A stretch of DNA of 64,000 nucleotides from Fonsecaea monophora (GCF_001642475.1 NW_019173983.1:1-64000), one strand, 5' to 3'; numbered from the stretch's first letter, positions 34,825 to 47,067 are shown. Numbers and translations: made by a program. Notes: generated by a model not told the origin, from the letters alone.

Positions 34825-37329
34825 TCACGGAATAACGGGGGCGTCGACCCCAAACCAATTCCAGCCTTGATCCAGGTCCACTCCGCTCTGGCCGAACGGG
34901 AAAGTGCTGAATGAATACCCGGGATTCACCATCCCACCTAGGCCACCTCCAGCAGCTGGTGCATTCAAGTCATTCTGTGGCGTCGTGTTTGAATTGTATG
35001 GGCTCTGACTTTGTAGAGAGTGCGATGGCTGTGGGGTGAAGCCCGATCCGCCGGACGAAATGCTGACACTCCCTGCTGAAGGGAGGTCTGTAGGCTGTTG
35101 AGGTGGAAATGCCATAAACGAGTCAAATGTGATAAATGGATCATCGGCTGTCTCAGGCCAGGCTTGATCGAGGCCCGGGGCAATGTAGTTCGTCGACTCA
35201 TAAAGAGGAGCCCGTCGGGTCTGGGAAAATTGCGAATGCTGCTGGTCGATCGTGGTCGACAAGGGTGAGGGTTGGGTGCTGTTTGAAGCAGCTGATGGCG
35301 GAGTCGGCAACCCGGTGTTGGTGGGCACACCGGCCGCTGGAGCGGACGTGTTCAAGCGCGCATCCCGTGTGCGTTGTGCGTATGTGCCGGGTTTAATGGG
35401 GACAAAATGCTTGCCCATACCAATGGAGATGTTGCCAAAGTAGGGGATCGAGACTTGACAGGTCTCCCCCCTGCATTCTTTGACACCTTCCATATCACAG
35501 CCCTGCCGTACACGAGCAAGCATTTCGAGGGCTTGGGCGCTTTGAGCAGCCACAACACCACCCGGTTCTTTGGCCGCGTCTTTCAACAGTGCTATTGTTT
35601 CGTCAATGAGGTCCGAGTCGATCTGGTCTTGCTCGAGGTCCATCTGCCGAGCATTGCTGCCACGGTGTTGCTGCGAGTACCCACACAGGTTCAGCAGCAA
35701 TAGCATGGACCCAGTAAAAGCTTGAAAATCAATCAGTTTGCAAATGAACGGGCCCACGGCCTTGTTGGTCCGGAGTGCCTTGTAGACTCGGATCATTTCG
35801 CGTGAAGCGTCCAAGGCTGCGGTGTGAGAGTATTGATATCTCTTGTCGGTCGATGACCGGAGCATGAATGGCAAATGCAGCATGACTTTGGCTTGGTGAT
35901 GGAAGAAATGTGCTTGGAGTCGATCAAAATGGTCCTCGGCCGAATCACCAGGAACAAGCTCGGTCGACCACCAGCTAGGTTCTTGCGTGCTGTGCAGCTC
36001 CTCCAACTCCTGATCGAGTCTCAACGTTGCCGAGTATCCCATGGGCACTACACTCTGGTTGCGATCGATCATTTTGGTGATAATGGGGATCATCTTCCCC
36101 GTGTAGTACTCGCCGGCGTTCACCGATGACGGTTGAGGTCCAGATATCGGAATGTAGGGAGTGACGAAGCTATCGCTGACGGAATATGGCAGACCCAGTA
36201 GCAAGGATAGGTATCGATCGCCCATAACAAGATGACACCAGATATTGACCGAACGCTGATAATCCAGCGAGATCTTGTCCGTGTGAGCTGCTAATCGGTG
36301 AATGCCCAATAACTGAGCAAAGGCGAGTGCTCGGTGGAACAACAGCCAGGCGCGTCGCGGCCGGCCCATATTGATGTGGTACTTAGCTTCAAGCATCATG
36401 CACTCGATGCCATCAAGCGTGGCTGCAATCTCATCGTCAGATGTAATCAACTTGTCGACTGTAGCAATATATCGTTCCATCAGATCAGCAGGCTCCTCTT
36501 TGATTTGAAGTCGCGACCAATCGAAATGTTCTGGTAGCTGGTGAATGCTGATTGCGATACATAACATGATCTTTGCCAATTCGGCCGGCTTCTGAGAACG
36601 CAATGAGTGCGAGACGGATTCTTTGATGGTCTCACATCGACTGTCGGTGATTTCGGGAAACATCCTCCTCCATATAGCCCACCATTCGTGGGATTGTTCT
36701 AGGATAACTTCCAGATCACTCGGTGCGGGGAGCAACTTGTTCAAGGCCGTCAGAAGCATCTTAGTTTTATTGTACTGGGCTCTCGACACGACGGGCTGGC
36801 TCTCTTTTCGTTCGAGGACGGCATTATCGAACAGGCTCAAAGCCGGGGCGTCATCTCGAAGTCCACCAGGAAGAAGAATCGACTCTTCGGTGCTGGGGTT
36901 GTCCTGTCGCAACGAGCTCTTCAGACTTTTCAACACTTCAGCAGCCTGAGCATCAAGTTGGCTTTTGTCGGAATCTGAACCAGAAACGTCCCCCTGGGCG
37001 CCGCCATCCTTCTCCGGTAACCGGTGCAGCACCTGTTTAACTAGATCCTCAAGCTGTGACACTCTTTCCCTCAAACTGTACGACGATTGTTCTGAGGTGG
37101 CCTGGGTGTATGTGTGAATGTCCCCGTGCTCTTGATCAATGCAGGTCGAACCTCTGGCATAGCATTCGTTGCATACCGCAGGCCTCCCGGGTTCGAAAGT
37201 ACATTTGATTTTTCTCCGCCGACACTCCAAACAACTTTTTGTTCCCTTCCGCATCTTCTTCCTTGGGGGGCCCTGACTATGGTCGAATCCGAGCCCGCCG
37301 CCATCAGTATTGTACGGTGAGGTGGACAT
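34825..37329 (-). CDS. Zn2Cys6 fungal transcription factor
   Basis: A single exon encodes 834 residues from ATG 37329. The zinc cluster has Cys33, 36, 43, 53, 56 and 63 (CX2CX6CX9CX2CX6C) in 'SCLECRRRKIKCTF' and 'CNECYARGSTC', preceded by a Lys/Arg patch. A heptad-like 'SSYSLRERVSQLEDLVKQVL' stretch after it is a likely dimerisation coiled coil. Residues about 215-480 match the fungal-specific transcription factor domain ('GRPRRAWLLFHRALAFAQLL'). The last 180 residues are rich in Gln, Pro, Ser, Thr and Asn, as in activation regions. It is a nuclear regulator with unknown targets. Its neighbours (GH16, dihydroxy-acid dehydratase) give no firm clue. Confidence 0.9.
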   Translation of the reverse strand: MSTSPYNTDGGGLGFDHSQGPPRKKMRKGTKSCLECRRRKIKCTFEPGRPAVCNECYARGSTCIDQEHGDIHTYTQATSEQSSYSLRERVSQLEDLVKQVLHRLPEKDGGAQGDVSGSDSDKSQLDAQAAEVLKSLKSSLRQDNPSTEESILLPGGLRDDAPALSLFDNAVLERKESQPVVSRAQYNKTKMLLTALNKLLPAPSDLEVILEQSHEWWAIWRRMFPEITDSRCETIKESVSHSLRSQKPAELAKIMLCIAISIHQLPEHFDWSRLQIKEEPADLMERYIATVDKLITSDDEIAATLDGIECMMLEAKYHINMGRPRRAWLLFHRALAFAQLLGIHRLAAHTDKISLDYQRSVNIWCHLVMGDRYLSLLLGLPYSVSDSFVTPYIPISGPQPSSVNAGEYYTGKMIPIITKMIDRNQSVVPMGYSATLRLDQELEELHSTQEPSWWSTELVPGDSAEDHFDRLQAHFFHHQAKVMLHLPFMLRSSTDKRYQYSHTAALDASREMIRVYKALRTNKAVGPFICKLIDFQAFTGSMLLLLNLCGYSQQHRGSNARQMDLEQDQIDSDLIDETIALLKDAAKEPGGVVAAQSAQALEMLARVRQGCDMEGVKECRGETCQVSIPYFGNISIGMGKHFVPIKPGTYAQRTRDARLNTSAPAAGVPTNTGLPTPPSAASNSTQPSPLSTTIDQQHSQFSQTRRAPLYESTNYIAPGLDQAWPETADDPFITFDSFMAFPPQQPTDLPSAGSVSISSGGSGFTPQPSHSLQSQSPYNSNTTPQNDLNAPAAGGGLGGMVNPGYSFSTFPFGQSGVDLDQGWNWFGVDAPVIP

Positions 37330-38998
37330 ACTGCCAGTTCGACAAATTGGCTATCAGTGCAACAGAAGTCTGCTCGAAGTCCCGAAGAGAGCAGGCGATT
37401 GAAGGTGAGTGGCGGAAATCGGAGACTGCGGACTCTTCTCTTATTTCCAGAGAGGCGCTGACTCAGGTGATCGGCTTGAAGCCTCCAAGTCTAGACTTGA
37501 GGGCTCACAAATCGGGACAGAGAGGTAAAGGGAAGATCTTGTGGAAGACTCAAGCAATGGGCCATGCTTCTAGAAACGCCATAAGTGCTTGTTGAGGGCT
37601 TCAGATCAGTTGTGTGTCATGGAAGATGCCTGTGAGCACATGAATTGTCAGCATCCGTGCTAGGATGTCACTGATGATGGTATTCTCCAGCCACTTGAGA
37701 TGCGTTTTGTCTGACGAATGCTGCTTTCGTCATTCCTATATGATAACTGCTACAATACTGGAGATAGCTGACTGTCATTTTGTCATTTGAAGGCTGGAAG
37801 GGTCTAGCTTCTCACGTGAGTGTTTCCTCCACTCTCTTTTTTTGCACGCTTTGATCCCTTCTACTACTTCGTAGACACACAAAGAATGACACACCACCTT
37901 TTGCCAGGTTCAATGTCCTCTATGCAGCTTACCAATCCAAAAAACATTCAGAACCCCATAGACCCCTACGAGTAGTCCTCCTCTTGGCAAGGAGGAAAGA
38001 GTGAGTCGAATTTCGTCCGCCCGATTTCGTCCGACCATTCACCACAGGAGGCCCAATGGGGACACCGCAGCTTCTCGCCAATCGGCGAACAACCGACAGC
38101 GGCTCTACTTCAATCTCTATCTAGAAGAAACCTTGCAATAAAGAGGAAGAAACTCGAGACACAATAAAGTGGCTGAGTGGCAATACGGAGTAAGGCATTG
38201 TCTCGGTCTCGTATCTTGGGTTAGGACGACGCATGCCAAATATGACCCCAATCGAAGGAACACCATGATATACAATGCTGCCTGGTTTTCTCGGCGGTCC
38301 CCTTCCAGCAGCTCGAATGGTCCACCACCCCAAGAAACCCACCCGATGTCACATTCAGCGGACCTCCTGTCGAATGTGGAATGCGAATTTTCTCTCAGTT
38401 CGACTGTTTGACTGCTGCCTGATTATCGGCAAGTCTGTCAAAGTGTGCTTTCGGATTGTGGGTCGCCGCCCCTGGTACGGGGTACAGCCTCGTCCTCTGC
38501 TGGGACCTTCTAGTTCACGCTGGTTTACTATGACACATCCCCCTTTACTGAGTTCGTATTTTTTTTGTTGGCTGTTATTTCCACATATTCTGTCTGTTGC
38601 TCATGCCGAAGGTCGAGACGTGGATGGGTTCACTTGTTTCGTCGGCATTGTGCTTTTATCAATTCTCGTGCTATCGTGATCCATGTGTCTCCCCAACGTT
38701 GGCACTTATTTTCTTTTACAATCAGAGGGGTGTGACTTGGACGTATATGGCATTGCAGGAGTAGACCTTATTCCGCTGTCTTGATGCAATCGGTTTTCAT
38801 ACCCTCCCGCCGTCATCCCTTTGGACCTGAACGCTTTCTGGATCTGGCTACAGAAAGAAACGCAGGGAAAAGAAAAAGAAAGATTAGAAAAGCGTACAGG
38901 CAGGAAATTTGTATTTTTCATCCCAATTCTACATACACGTACAAACAGCGTGTCAACCAACCTCAGACAAGCGACGGTACCATGCACCTCCCCACCCC
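37330..38998. other. Intergenic spacer, no supported gene
   Basis: It contains the regulator's promoter and the 3' flank of the dehydratase gene. A plus-strand ATG frame at 38275-38679 (134 codons) ends in two hydrophobic stretches, but has no domain and weak coding character. I do not call it. Confidence 0.5.
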
Positions 38999-40894
38999 TC
39001 AAGCATGTAGATCCAACACATCCTCCTTGTCCGTGATGCAGCCATGGCTGGCATCGCTGACCAATTTCGCATACTTGGCCAAGACGCCTCTCCTGTACCG
39101 GGGCTCCGGCTTATTAGCATTCCACTCGTCCCGTCTCTTCTTCAACGTCGCCTCGTCCACAATCAGGTCGAGCGTCCTGCTCTCGGCGTCAATCACGATG
39201 TTATCACCGTCTCTCACCAAGCCGATGGGACCGCCTTCCATGGCCTCGGGGACGATGTGGCCGATCAAAAACCCGTGGGACCCTCCGCTGAATCTCCCGT
39301 CTGTGATCAGGGCGACGTCTTTGCCCAAACCAGCACCCATGATTGCGGAACTGGGCTTCAACATCTCAGGCATGCCCGGGCCACCTTTGGGTCCCTCGTA
39401 CCGGATGACCACCACGGTTTTCTCGCCCTTTTTGATCTCGCCTCGTTCGAGGGCTTGGATGAACAAGTCTTCGGCATCGTAGACCTTTGCTTTTCCCTCG
39501 AAGCGCAAGCCTTCCTTGCCTGTGATCTTGCCCACAGAGCCGCCTGGGGCGAGACTGCCTCGCAGGATCTGAATGTGTCCAGTCTTCTTGATCGGCTGAG
39601 AGAACGGTTTAATGATGACTTGATCAGACGGGAAGTCGGCGGCGGACTCGACGTTCTTGGCGAGTGTCTGGCCCGTGACTGTCGTATGTTTGCCCTTTAC
39701 CACACCTTCTTTTATCAGGAATTTCAACAGAGTGGGAATGCCGCCCACGGTGTGTAGGTCATTGAAGACATATTTCCCGCTCGGCTTGAGGTCTGCGAGG
39801 AACGGGGTCCTGTCACTGACCGCCTGGAAGTCGTCGATGGTGAGCTTGATGCCCACCGCGTCAGCCATGGCAATCAGATGCAGCACCGCGTTCGTGGAAC
39901 CGCCAGTGATCATCACCACAACCATAGCATCTTCAAAGGCTTCGCGAGTCATGATTTCGCGCGGCTTTAGGTCCAGTTTGAGCAAGTTCTTAATAGCCTC
40001 TCCAGCCGCAAGACACTCGAGTTGTTTCTCCTGAGAGACCGCCGGATTGGACGAGCTACCCGGCAGCGTCATGCCCAGTGTTTCGATGGCCGATGCCATG
40101 GTGTTGGCAGTGTACATACCACCACAAGCGCCACAAGCTGGAATGGCATTACGGATGATGTCGAAGCGCTGCTCCTCATTAATTTCCCCTGCGATGAACT
40201 GACCGTAGGCCTGAAATGCTGAGACAACGTCGATATCCGCGTTATTCTGCGTCCGCGCACAGCCTGGGGCTATGGAGCCGCCGTACACCATGATCGACGG
40301 GCGATTTACTCTTCCCATCGCCATGATCACACCAGGCATGTTCTTGTCGCAGCCAGGAATGGAGATGTTTGCATCGTACCACTGGCCCTGCATGACTGTT
40401 TCTATCGAATCGGCAATGATTTCTCTTGACTGCAAGCTGTAGCGCATGCCGGTCGTTCCCATTGAGATGGCATCCGACACGCCGATCGTGTTAAACTGCA
40501 TAGGCTGGAGTCCTGCGTCTGCGACACCCTTTTTCACCACGTTGGACAGGTCCAATAAATGCATATTGCAGGGATTGCCGCTGTACCAGACAGACGAAAT
40601 GCCCACTTCTGCCTTGTTCATATCTGCTTCGGTCATGCCGGTTGCGTAGAGCATGGCCTGCGAGGCACCCTGGGACTTGGGCTGCGTGACATGACGCGAG
40701 ACTTTATTGAGACCTTCGGCGTCTGAGGAGGAGTTTGCATGGCGCAGGGACGAGGAAGAGAATGGGCGACTGCTGGAGCGTTAGCTGTGCGAGGCCAGGG
40801 AGGGCGAATTGCAATGAGCATACATGGCCTGTCTGCTGAGAGGAAATCTTGCTTGCCTGAGCCGCAGGCTTCTGAGGGCTGCTGAAGCTGTCAT
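38999..40894 (-). CDS. ILV3: Dihydroxy-acid dehydratase, mitochondrial
   Basis: Exons 40894-40824 and 40769-38999 (GTATGC...CAG intron) encode 613 residues. The enzyme dehydrates 2,3-dihydroxy-isovalerate and its methylvalerate homologue to the 2-keto acids, the third step of valine, isoleucine and leucine synthesis. The N-terminus, rich in Arg, Ser and Ala and lacking acids ('LRSLRLRQARFPLSRQ'), is a mitochondrial presequence. The ILV/EDD family motifs 'PGCDKNMPG' (iron-sulfur ligand), 'CGACGGMYTANTM' and 'TDGRFSGGSHGFLIGH' are intact. Start and intron are fixed by the presequence frame. A TGACTCT sequence at 41048-41054 (minus strand), about 154 bp upstream, is one base from the amino-acid-control site TGACTCA. 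No sign of a biosynthetic cluster nearby, so this is the housekeeping copy. Confidence 0.95.
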
Positions 40895-42006
40895 TGTGAG
40901 CTACCTGTATTTCGCAGAGCTGGAGGGGAGACTCTGGACCAGGCGCATCGAGTTCCCAGTGAGACCAACGAAGATTAAAAGGAGGGGAGAGACAAAGCCA
41001 GTCTTATTTCCCACCGACAGGGCACCCAGCTTCACCTTAAGTGCTAAAGAGTCACCTACTCCAAGTTACTCATGACCTTGTACCACAAATTGCAGTTTTC
41101 CCCAGAAAAGACGAAAAGTCCGTAAGCGGAGAGGCTGGAACTTAGCAAAGTGCAGGGGCCCGGAGCCAATCGGAGTGCAGGGAATTCAAGCAGCGCCGGG
41201 GAGTCTCGTTGATCTCCGGGGCGCAGTCACCTGCAGCCTTGCTCAGCCTTGCCTCTTGCGCTGGTCACGGACACCACACGCACTTGTCTACGAGGGATCA
41301 ACCACAAGGAAGCGTTGCCAGCCAGCAATGTGCTCAGAGCGGATCTACAAAGTCAAGAAACAATGCCACGATTGTCGCCTCCTCGAGTATACTACCACAA
41401 TCTACGAATTTTCTGCTCTTTTCCGATAAACTCGAAGCTGATTATTCAATGCACAGGTCAAAAGCCCGTTTCCCTGCATCTCCTCTCTTGCGTTATTGCC
41501 TGACATCGCATTCCTGCCTCGGTTCCAGCGAATTATCTGTGAGATCGGTTCTGCTTGTACAAACTGCATCGATCGTGGGACATGGACTTACCGAGGCCAG
41601 GCCTGAAAGGGATACCCCTCATATTAATGCACAGGCTGCCCATGCCAGCGTCCGACTCCAATTATATTGTGACACAAGCTGCTTGCTGGTGGATGGAAAA
41701 CCCTACCCAGAGCTACCACGACCAGGACTTATCGTCATCAATTCGGTCCCGCGGGAATAAGGTGAAAATGTCGGGTCATCTCTCATGACATACAAGTGCC
41801 CGTCATCCTCTGCGGGGCAATGAGCTAACTAGCTCTTTCCTAACCAACCGGCTATCCCCTCAAAATGGATTGAAGACCCAGAACGCCTTAAGGTTGCCGG
41901 TCGGTATACCTCGGGACATGCCGCGGGACTTCCTGTTTGTTTTTCCCCCAGCAACAGAGGAATCAAGGTGATAAGTCACTCTACGAGATCCTCAGAGAAA
42001 CAAAAC
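40895..42006. promoter_or_regulatory. Divergent spacer, dehydratase / cyclase-family gene
   Basis: 1.1 kb between two divergent start codons. It includes a CCAAT motif at about 41166 and the near-consensus amino-acid-control site at 41048-41054. A 183-codon plus frame (41209-41760) crosses it without any recognisable domain. No gene is called. Confidence 0.5.
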
Positions 42007-43092
42007 ATGACGGACGCATTCTCCCAAGCAAGCAGGCGGTTGAGTCAGATCAAGGATTCCATCATGGGTAAAGTGGCCACCACCATTCCCTTCGACCCAG
42101 AGTCGACCTCGTTCCCGACCCGCAAGAACCTCCCCAAGATCGTGGGCGCGCCCGACGAGGCGGCCTGGGTTTGGGGCAAGGACGACTACGTCGGGCGGCT
42201 GAATTTGCTGACGCCCACGCGCGTCAAGGCCGCCGCCTCGCAGGAGATCCGCACCGGGGAAATGGCACGACTGGATCTGCCCCTGGACGTGCCGCTGCAG
42301 CCAGCGTTTGGGCGGCAAAAGTTTGAGCACAAGATCGTGGCCATCGCCGAGGGCATCTCGTACGACGACATCTACCACATGAACACGCAGTCCGGCACGC
42401 AGTGGGACGGGTTCCGGCACTTTGCGCACATCGCCACCCAGACCTTCTACAACAACACGCACAAGGACGACATCATGGGCCCGACGGCCAACGACCACAA
42501 GTGCAGCATCCACCACTGGTCCGAGCACGGCTTTTCCGGGCGTGGCGTCCTGCTCGACTACCGCTCGTACGCCGACAGCGTGGGCATCAAGTACGACACG
42601 GCGACGTCGCACGCCATCAGCTACGACGACCTGGTTGCGTGCGGCAAGCACCAGGGGCTGGACATCCGCCCCCAGGCCCAGGGCGGCGACCTCAAGATCG
42701 GCGACATCCTGCTGATCCGCTCCGGCTGGGTCGAGGACTACTACAAGCGGGCGCCCGAGGACCGCGACCGGCTCGCCCTGCGCCACGGCCCCGACGCTCA
42801 GTGGTGCGGCGTCAAGCAGGAGGAGGCCGTCAAGGACTGGCTGCACGACTGCTACTTTGCCGCCGTGGGCGGCGACGCCCCGGCCTTTGAGCGCTGGCCC
42901 ACCCCGGAGAGCTACTACCTGCACGAGTTCATCATCGCCCTGTGGGGGATGCCGCTCGGCGAGATGCTCGACCTGGAGAAGCTGAGCCAGCTGTGCAAGA
43001 AGAACAAGCGCTGGACCTTCTTCTTCAGCAGCGCCCCCTTTAACTGCCACGGCGGCGTGAGCAGCCACGTCAACGGCACTGCGATTTTCTAA
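42007..43092 (+). CDS. Cyclase-family metal hydrolase (PF04199 type, kynurenine formamidase-like fold)
   Basis: A single exon encodes 361 residues. ATG 42007 is the first in frame; a later ATG at codon 20 is an alternative. The body matches the putative cyclase family: 'DDYVGRLNLLTPTRVKAA' near the N-terminus, 'MNTQSGTQWDGFRHF' (residues about 131-145) at the place of the metal-binding HxGTHxDxPxH loop, 'DILLIRSGWVEDYY', and a C-terminal 'LHEFIIALWGMPLGEMLDLEKL'. In this eukaryotic branch the loop reads GTQWDG...H rather than GTHxDxPxH, so the metal site differs from bacterial formamidases. Members are cytosolic hydrolases or cyclases of uncertain substrate. High GC third positions. It is sometimes found with aromatic catabolic genes; here that link is distant. 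Confidence 0.85.
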   Translation: MTDAFSQASRRLSQIKDSIMGKVATTIPFDPESTSFPTRKNLPKIVGAPDEAAWVWGKDDYVGRLNLLTPTRVKAAASQEIRTGEMARLDLPLDVPLQPAFGRQKFEHKIVAIAEGISYDDIYHMNTQSGTQWDGFRHFAHIATQTFYNNTHKDDIMGPTANDHKCSIHHWSEHGFSGRGVLLDYRSYADSVGIKYDTATSHAISYDDLVACGKHQGLDIRPQAQGGDLKIGDILLIRSGWVEDYYKRAPEDRDRLALRHGPDAQWCGVKQEEAVKDWLHDCYFAAVGGDAPAFERWPTPESYYLHEFIIALWGMPLGEMLDLEKLSQLCKKNKRWTFFFSSAPFNCHGGVSSHVNGTAIF

Positions 43093-43684
43093 TCTAGGGG
43101 GCCACATAACTTCGGCGGAGCGGGCCATGAGAGAGGGGGAAGGGCTTGACGGGAGATTTTGGGGAGTATGTATGTAGGTTGACGACTGCGAGGCGAGGCG
43201 AGGCGAGTCTAGCCTGGTGCATGTATGCATACATAGCCCTTGAGGCAGAAAAAATGTCTATGTTGTCGCCAAATCTTCGGGACTGCTTCGATGCGGGTGA
43301 AATGAACGGACGAATGAATCTAATTATGGGCGGGCTGCCTGCTGGTCGAACTGAAGGGCACGAGGGAATGAGAACTTCCAACCATTGATGGATGACAATG
43401 CTGCATGCATGCCATCCTGGACGAACTTTTTGGGACGGTTCGAATCGAGATCAAACATCCATAACCACCCCCTGCCCTTGTTCTGGTCAAGATATAGTAA
43501 TATATTTCATTCCACAAAGCCCAACCCCCCACCTGCACTTCCACGGACAACTCTCTCCTGTTCCACTACCGAGTCAAAGCCTAGTTTGAGTGTCTGGTCC
43601 GAGTGTGGTCCTATCTATATGTGTTTTGTGTTTGTGTGTGTACTAGCTCAACGTCTTTAGCTTATACCTCGTAGTTATAGCCAG
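43093..43684. other. Convergent 3' spacer
   Basis: It lies between two convergent stop codons. It has a short CGAGG tandem at about 43190-43206 and no gene. Confidence 0.6.
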
Positions 43685-46600
43685 CTATGTCTTGCTGTCT
43701 TCCTGCTTCTCTGTGCCTTCAGCTTTCTTCTCTCCGTTCTGCTGCGCGGAGTCCTGCTTCTGTTCTCCATCACCTCCTGTGGCGGGGGGTTCGGATGGTG
43801 GAGTTGATGATGGTGGTGGCGGCGGCGACGGCGCTGCTGTTGCTGCTGCTGCAGCATTGCTAACCACTGCCTTTGCCTGGACGACATTCATGATATGCTC
43901 GCCTAGATCACCCGAGCCGTCAATCTTGCTGATTCGCGCATTGAAGAATGATGCGTCCGCCAGTAACCTAGATCGACACTATCAGTATTATGATCTGCCT
44001 GGCCGCGATACAACTTCTAGAGAGAGAGAGCTTACCTTTCCTTGGCCTTGAGGGACTTGATGGTGACATCTCGGTACGCATTCGTCCACTGCTCTCGGTA
44101 ACTTGCAAACACGGGCATCATGATCCCCGCCACCACAGGCTCTGGTAGGTGCTTGGCCAGGACTTTCTGCAGGGTGGCCGTTTCTTTCGCCAACGTCTCC
44201 ATGTACGGCGACACATTGACGGTCGTGTTCTTGGCCGCTTCTTCCCAGTCGATATTCTTCATTGCCTTGACGTGCATCGAGGCTCTTCCGGACATGATGT
44301 CGACAAGCTTCTCGTGTATGCCATGTTGATGTTCCTGGAAGAGACGCTTGACCTTGTCGAATTCGGTCATAACTTGCCCAGCTGTCGATGAAGGGAGATG
44401 GCGGCGGAAGAATTCTCTCACATACGGTATGAGGGCGACGATGAAGCTCAGCCCTTGAGACGACAGTGCCAGGTGCTTAGTCGTGATATTCTTCAGCCCT
44501 GCACTCCTAGTAGCGCCGGCCCCTAAGATTAGCTGGGAGCTTCGGGAATTAAACAATTTGAGGCTTTCCAGCAATGACATGGCCACTTCATTGCTCATAC
44601 TCGGGATGCCGGCCGCTAGGTGCTGGAAAGTTTCCATGGATCGTAACATGGCAATGGCAGATTCTGGAAGTATATACTTTTGCTCGTCGATCACTGCGCT
44701 GCGCACCTTTGTCCCTGCAGCTGCTGTGCCGTTGGTTGCCGCTCCGTTGCTGGTCTCAGCGCCGTTGGTCGAATTTTGCCAGATCATTGTGCTCTCGATC
44801 CAAGAAAGAGCATCGTTAGTACTACCTTCCATCACTCGAGCAAGAATCTCATTCTCACGCTCGCCGAAATCGCGAGCGTCCCACTTATCCGCATCCATCA
44901 CCTTGATCACTTCGTGCTTCTGGGAGTCGGCAAATCGCGCAACGAAATCCTTGATTTGGGTGTCGAGGACGCTCTTGAGACCCGCGCCGCTGCGGCCAGA
45001 TATCGCTTCACACTCATCCGCAAATAGTCTGTTAAGCGTAAAGTACCTCAAGAAATCAGACAATGGCAGCTCCGAATTCTGCTGGGACCGGACCCTAACT
45101 ACTTTCGTGATCTGTGCCTGCGCAAGATCTACACCTTCCCCTAAAAGACTGGAGAGATCTAGAACTTGCTGCATTTCTGCCTGCACAGAACTGGTAGCTC
45201 GAGCTCGGCCTGTCGGAGGACTCATAACTCTGTCGATACTTGCAGGGTCTGGAGTTCTCGGAGGTGATTTGATCATATGGTCTGGTAAATGACTTGTGAT
45301 GTCCAACAAAATCTTGACCTGCACGCTGAGTCGGCGCAGACCCTCACTAATGTTTGTATAGATGGTTGCAAGCATCTGATACCAATCTTGTGCGTCCAGA
45401 GATCTCAGATTCCGAGCCAGAATTGACGATTTCTCCTGTTGGCTCATATTTCTTCCACCAACTGTTGAGGCGGAGACGGTAGAAACGTTGTCCTCGTCGT
45501 TGGAGCTCGGGAGCTGCTTTCGGATCATGCTCTTCATCTCTCGCAAGACGATTGCTCGAAAACTAGTCGCTGCAGGAGTCGTATACCTGGCCCTCGAGAG
45601 GCCTCGCATCTCAGCTTCAAGTTCGTCTCGTAGCTCAGATCCAATATTCATATATCCAGGGAACGCTGAAGGTGCTCTCCTTTGGCCCGGTTTGGGCCTT
45701 GTATAGGCAATCCCCCACCTTTGAAGGGTCATGCTGGTCTCTGTGTGTTCCACATGTCGTCTGATATCACTGAGCAGGCTGTTGTGGAATCGGGCCTCGT
45801 ATCCTCTACCAGCGCGCTGGCGCAACTGGTTCAGATCATCCAAGGCGCCCTCGAGGGCTTTGATTCTTCGTAGATCACGCCTCTGATAACGGAGTTGTTG
45901 GTCCACCTGAGAGGACTTGCTCTCCCTGCCGGCCATCAAGGCTTCCACGTCATCCAATCGATCCAAAGCTTGATCAATCTCGCCCTTTTCAACCATGTCT
46001 TCGCATGTTTGAACAGACTTGACAATGTCTTCGAGCTGCATGATTGCCTGCGCCAATTGACGGACATTGTCGCGACGCTGCTTCAAATTGACCACTTTCA
46101 ACCCATCGATAGCCATTTCTTTGTCAAGTCTCGCCAACTCCCTCCGGAGTCTTTGAATCCGGTCTACTGAATCAGCAGCCTCATTGTGTAGCTCCCTGAG
46201 AGATCCGAGAGCGGAAAAGAACGACTTCGAGGCCGTTGATATGGAGTTGATCAGGTGGACCTCGACAGTATCCATGTACCATGACAACTTCTCTTGCAGA
46301 ATTGCATTTGTAGCCAGGGACTTCCGTCCAGAAGGAGTACCACTGGGGTCGCGGACAATCTCCGAATTTTCAGAGACGATGTCAAACGTCCTGGGGTTCT
46401 CCAGGTGGAAATCTTCTTCCGAATAGACAGCCGGGATTGTGGACAACGGTGTGACGGCCTGACGTCGTTGGCCAGTCTGTCTCCTTTTCGGCTGAGGCGA
46501 CTCTAATGGTATCGATATTGTCGAGCTCACTGAGCTCGCCCGTGAATGCCCGGGCCGTTGCAGACGCTTGCTGAGGATGGCCTCCCACTCTTCATTTTTT

Positions 46601-47067
46601 GTATCTTTCTTATCCCGGTGGAACAAGGATGTTTCGCCTTCACCCTCATTCTTTGCCCTTTGGAACGCTTCGTACAGTGAACCAACCTGCGACAGGTAAG
46701 GATGGAACGCTTTGGCGTCGACGTGAGGGATGTTTGTGAGGGCAACGGGAGGAATATCGCGTGGCGTAGGAGCCTTGTACCCAGAGCTGGCAGGAACTGT
46801 GGTTGCTCTTAGGCCCGTGTGCATTATCGGGTGTTGCAGCAATGTCGAGATTGCATTCTGGCTGGTTTCTGTTATTGTAGCATTGTTTAGTGAAACCGTG
46901 TCGAGGGTGCTGGCAATTGAGCTTGACGTCGATCCACGACGCAAGCCACCTTTTGGACCTCCATGCTGTCTCTGCGGAATGCTAGGGAAAGGGTACTCGG
47001 TTGCGGGTGAGGTGGCTATCGGTGAGGCATAGGTTCCCTGGGATCCAGGTCGGATTGGAGACGCCAT
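43685..47067 (-). CDS. vps54: Vps54, GARP tethering complex subunit
   Basis: Exons 47067-44036 and 43967-43685 (GTAAGC...TCTAG intron) give 1104 residues. Vps54 joins Vps51, Vps52 and Vps53 in the GARP complex that tethers endosome-derived vesicles at the trans-Golgi. The N-terminal third is low complexity. The conserved part starts at 'FHLENPRTFDIVSE', followed by 'LQEKLSWYMDTVEVHLINSI', a long coiled coil with 'MVEKGEIDQALDRLDDVEAL', and the C-terminal Vps54 domain from about residue 860 with 'HEKLVDIMSGRASMHVKAM'. Earlier COG-like appearance comes from the shared coiled-coil fold of these tethers. The small last exon adds an Ala/Pro-rich then Gln/Lys/Glu-rich tail of about 70 residues with no known role. 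The start is ATG 47067; the codon before it is a GTG. Confidence 0.85.

Noticed and set aside
38275..38679. 134-codon ATG frame with hydrophobic C-terminus
   Set aside because: No domain and no signal-peptide logic; hydrophobicity comes from T-rich DNA. Weak candidate only.
41209..41760. 183-codon plus frame upstream of the cyclase-family gene
   Set aside because: Non-ATG start, no domain, and competing frames of similar length on the same strand.
41992..43230. 412-codon minus-strand frame opposite the cyclase-family gene
   Set aside because: It is the antisense shadow of a GC3-rich gene; Val/Leu/Ala/Gly-rich with no motif.
43685..47067. First thought: Cog6 or another COG subunit
   Set aside because: The 'LENPRTFDIVSE' start of the conserved region and the C-terminal domain fit Vps54, and the length is far above Cog6.
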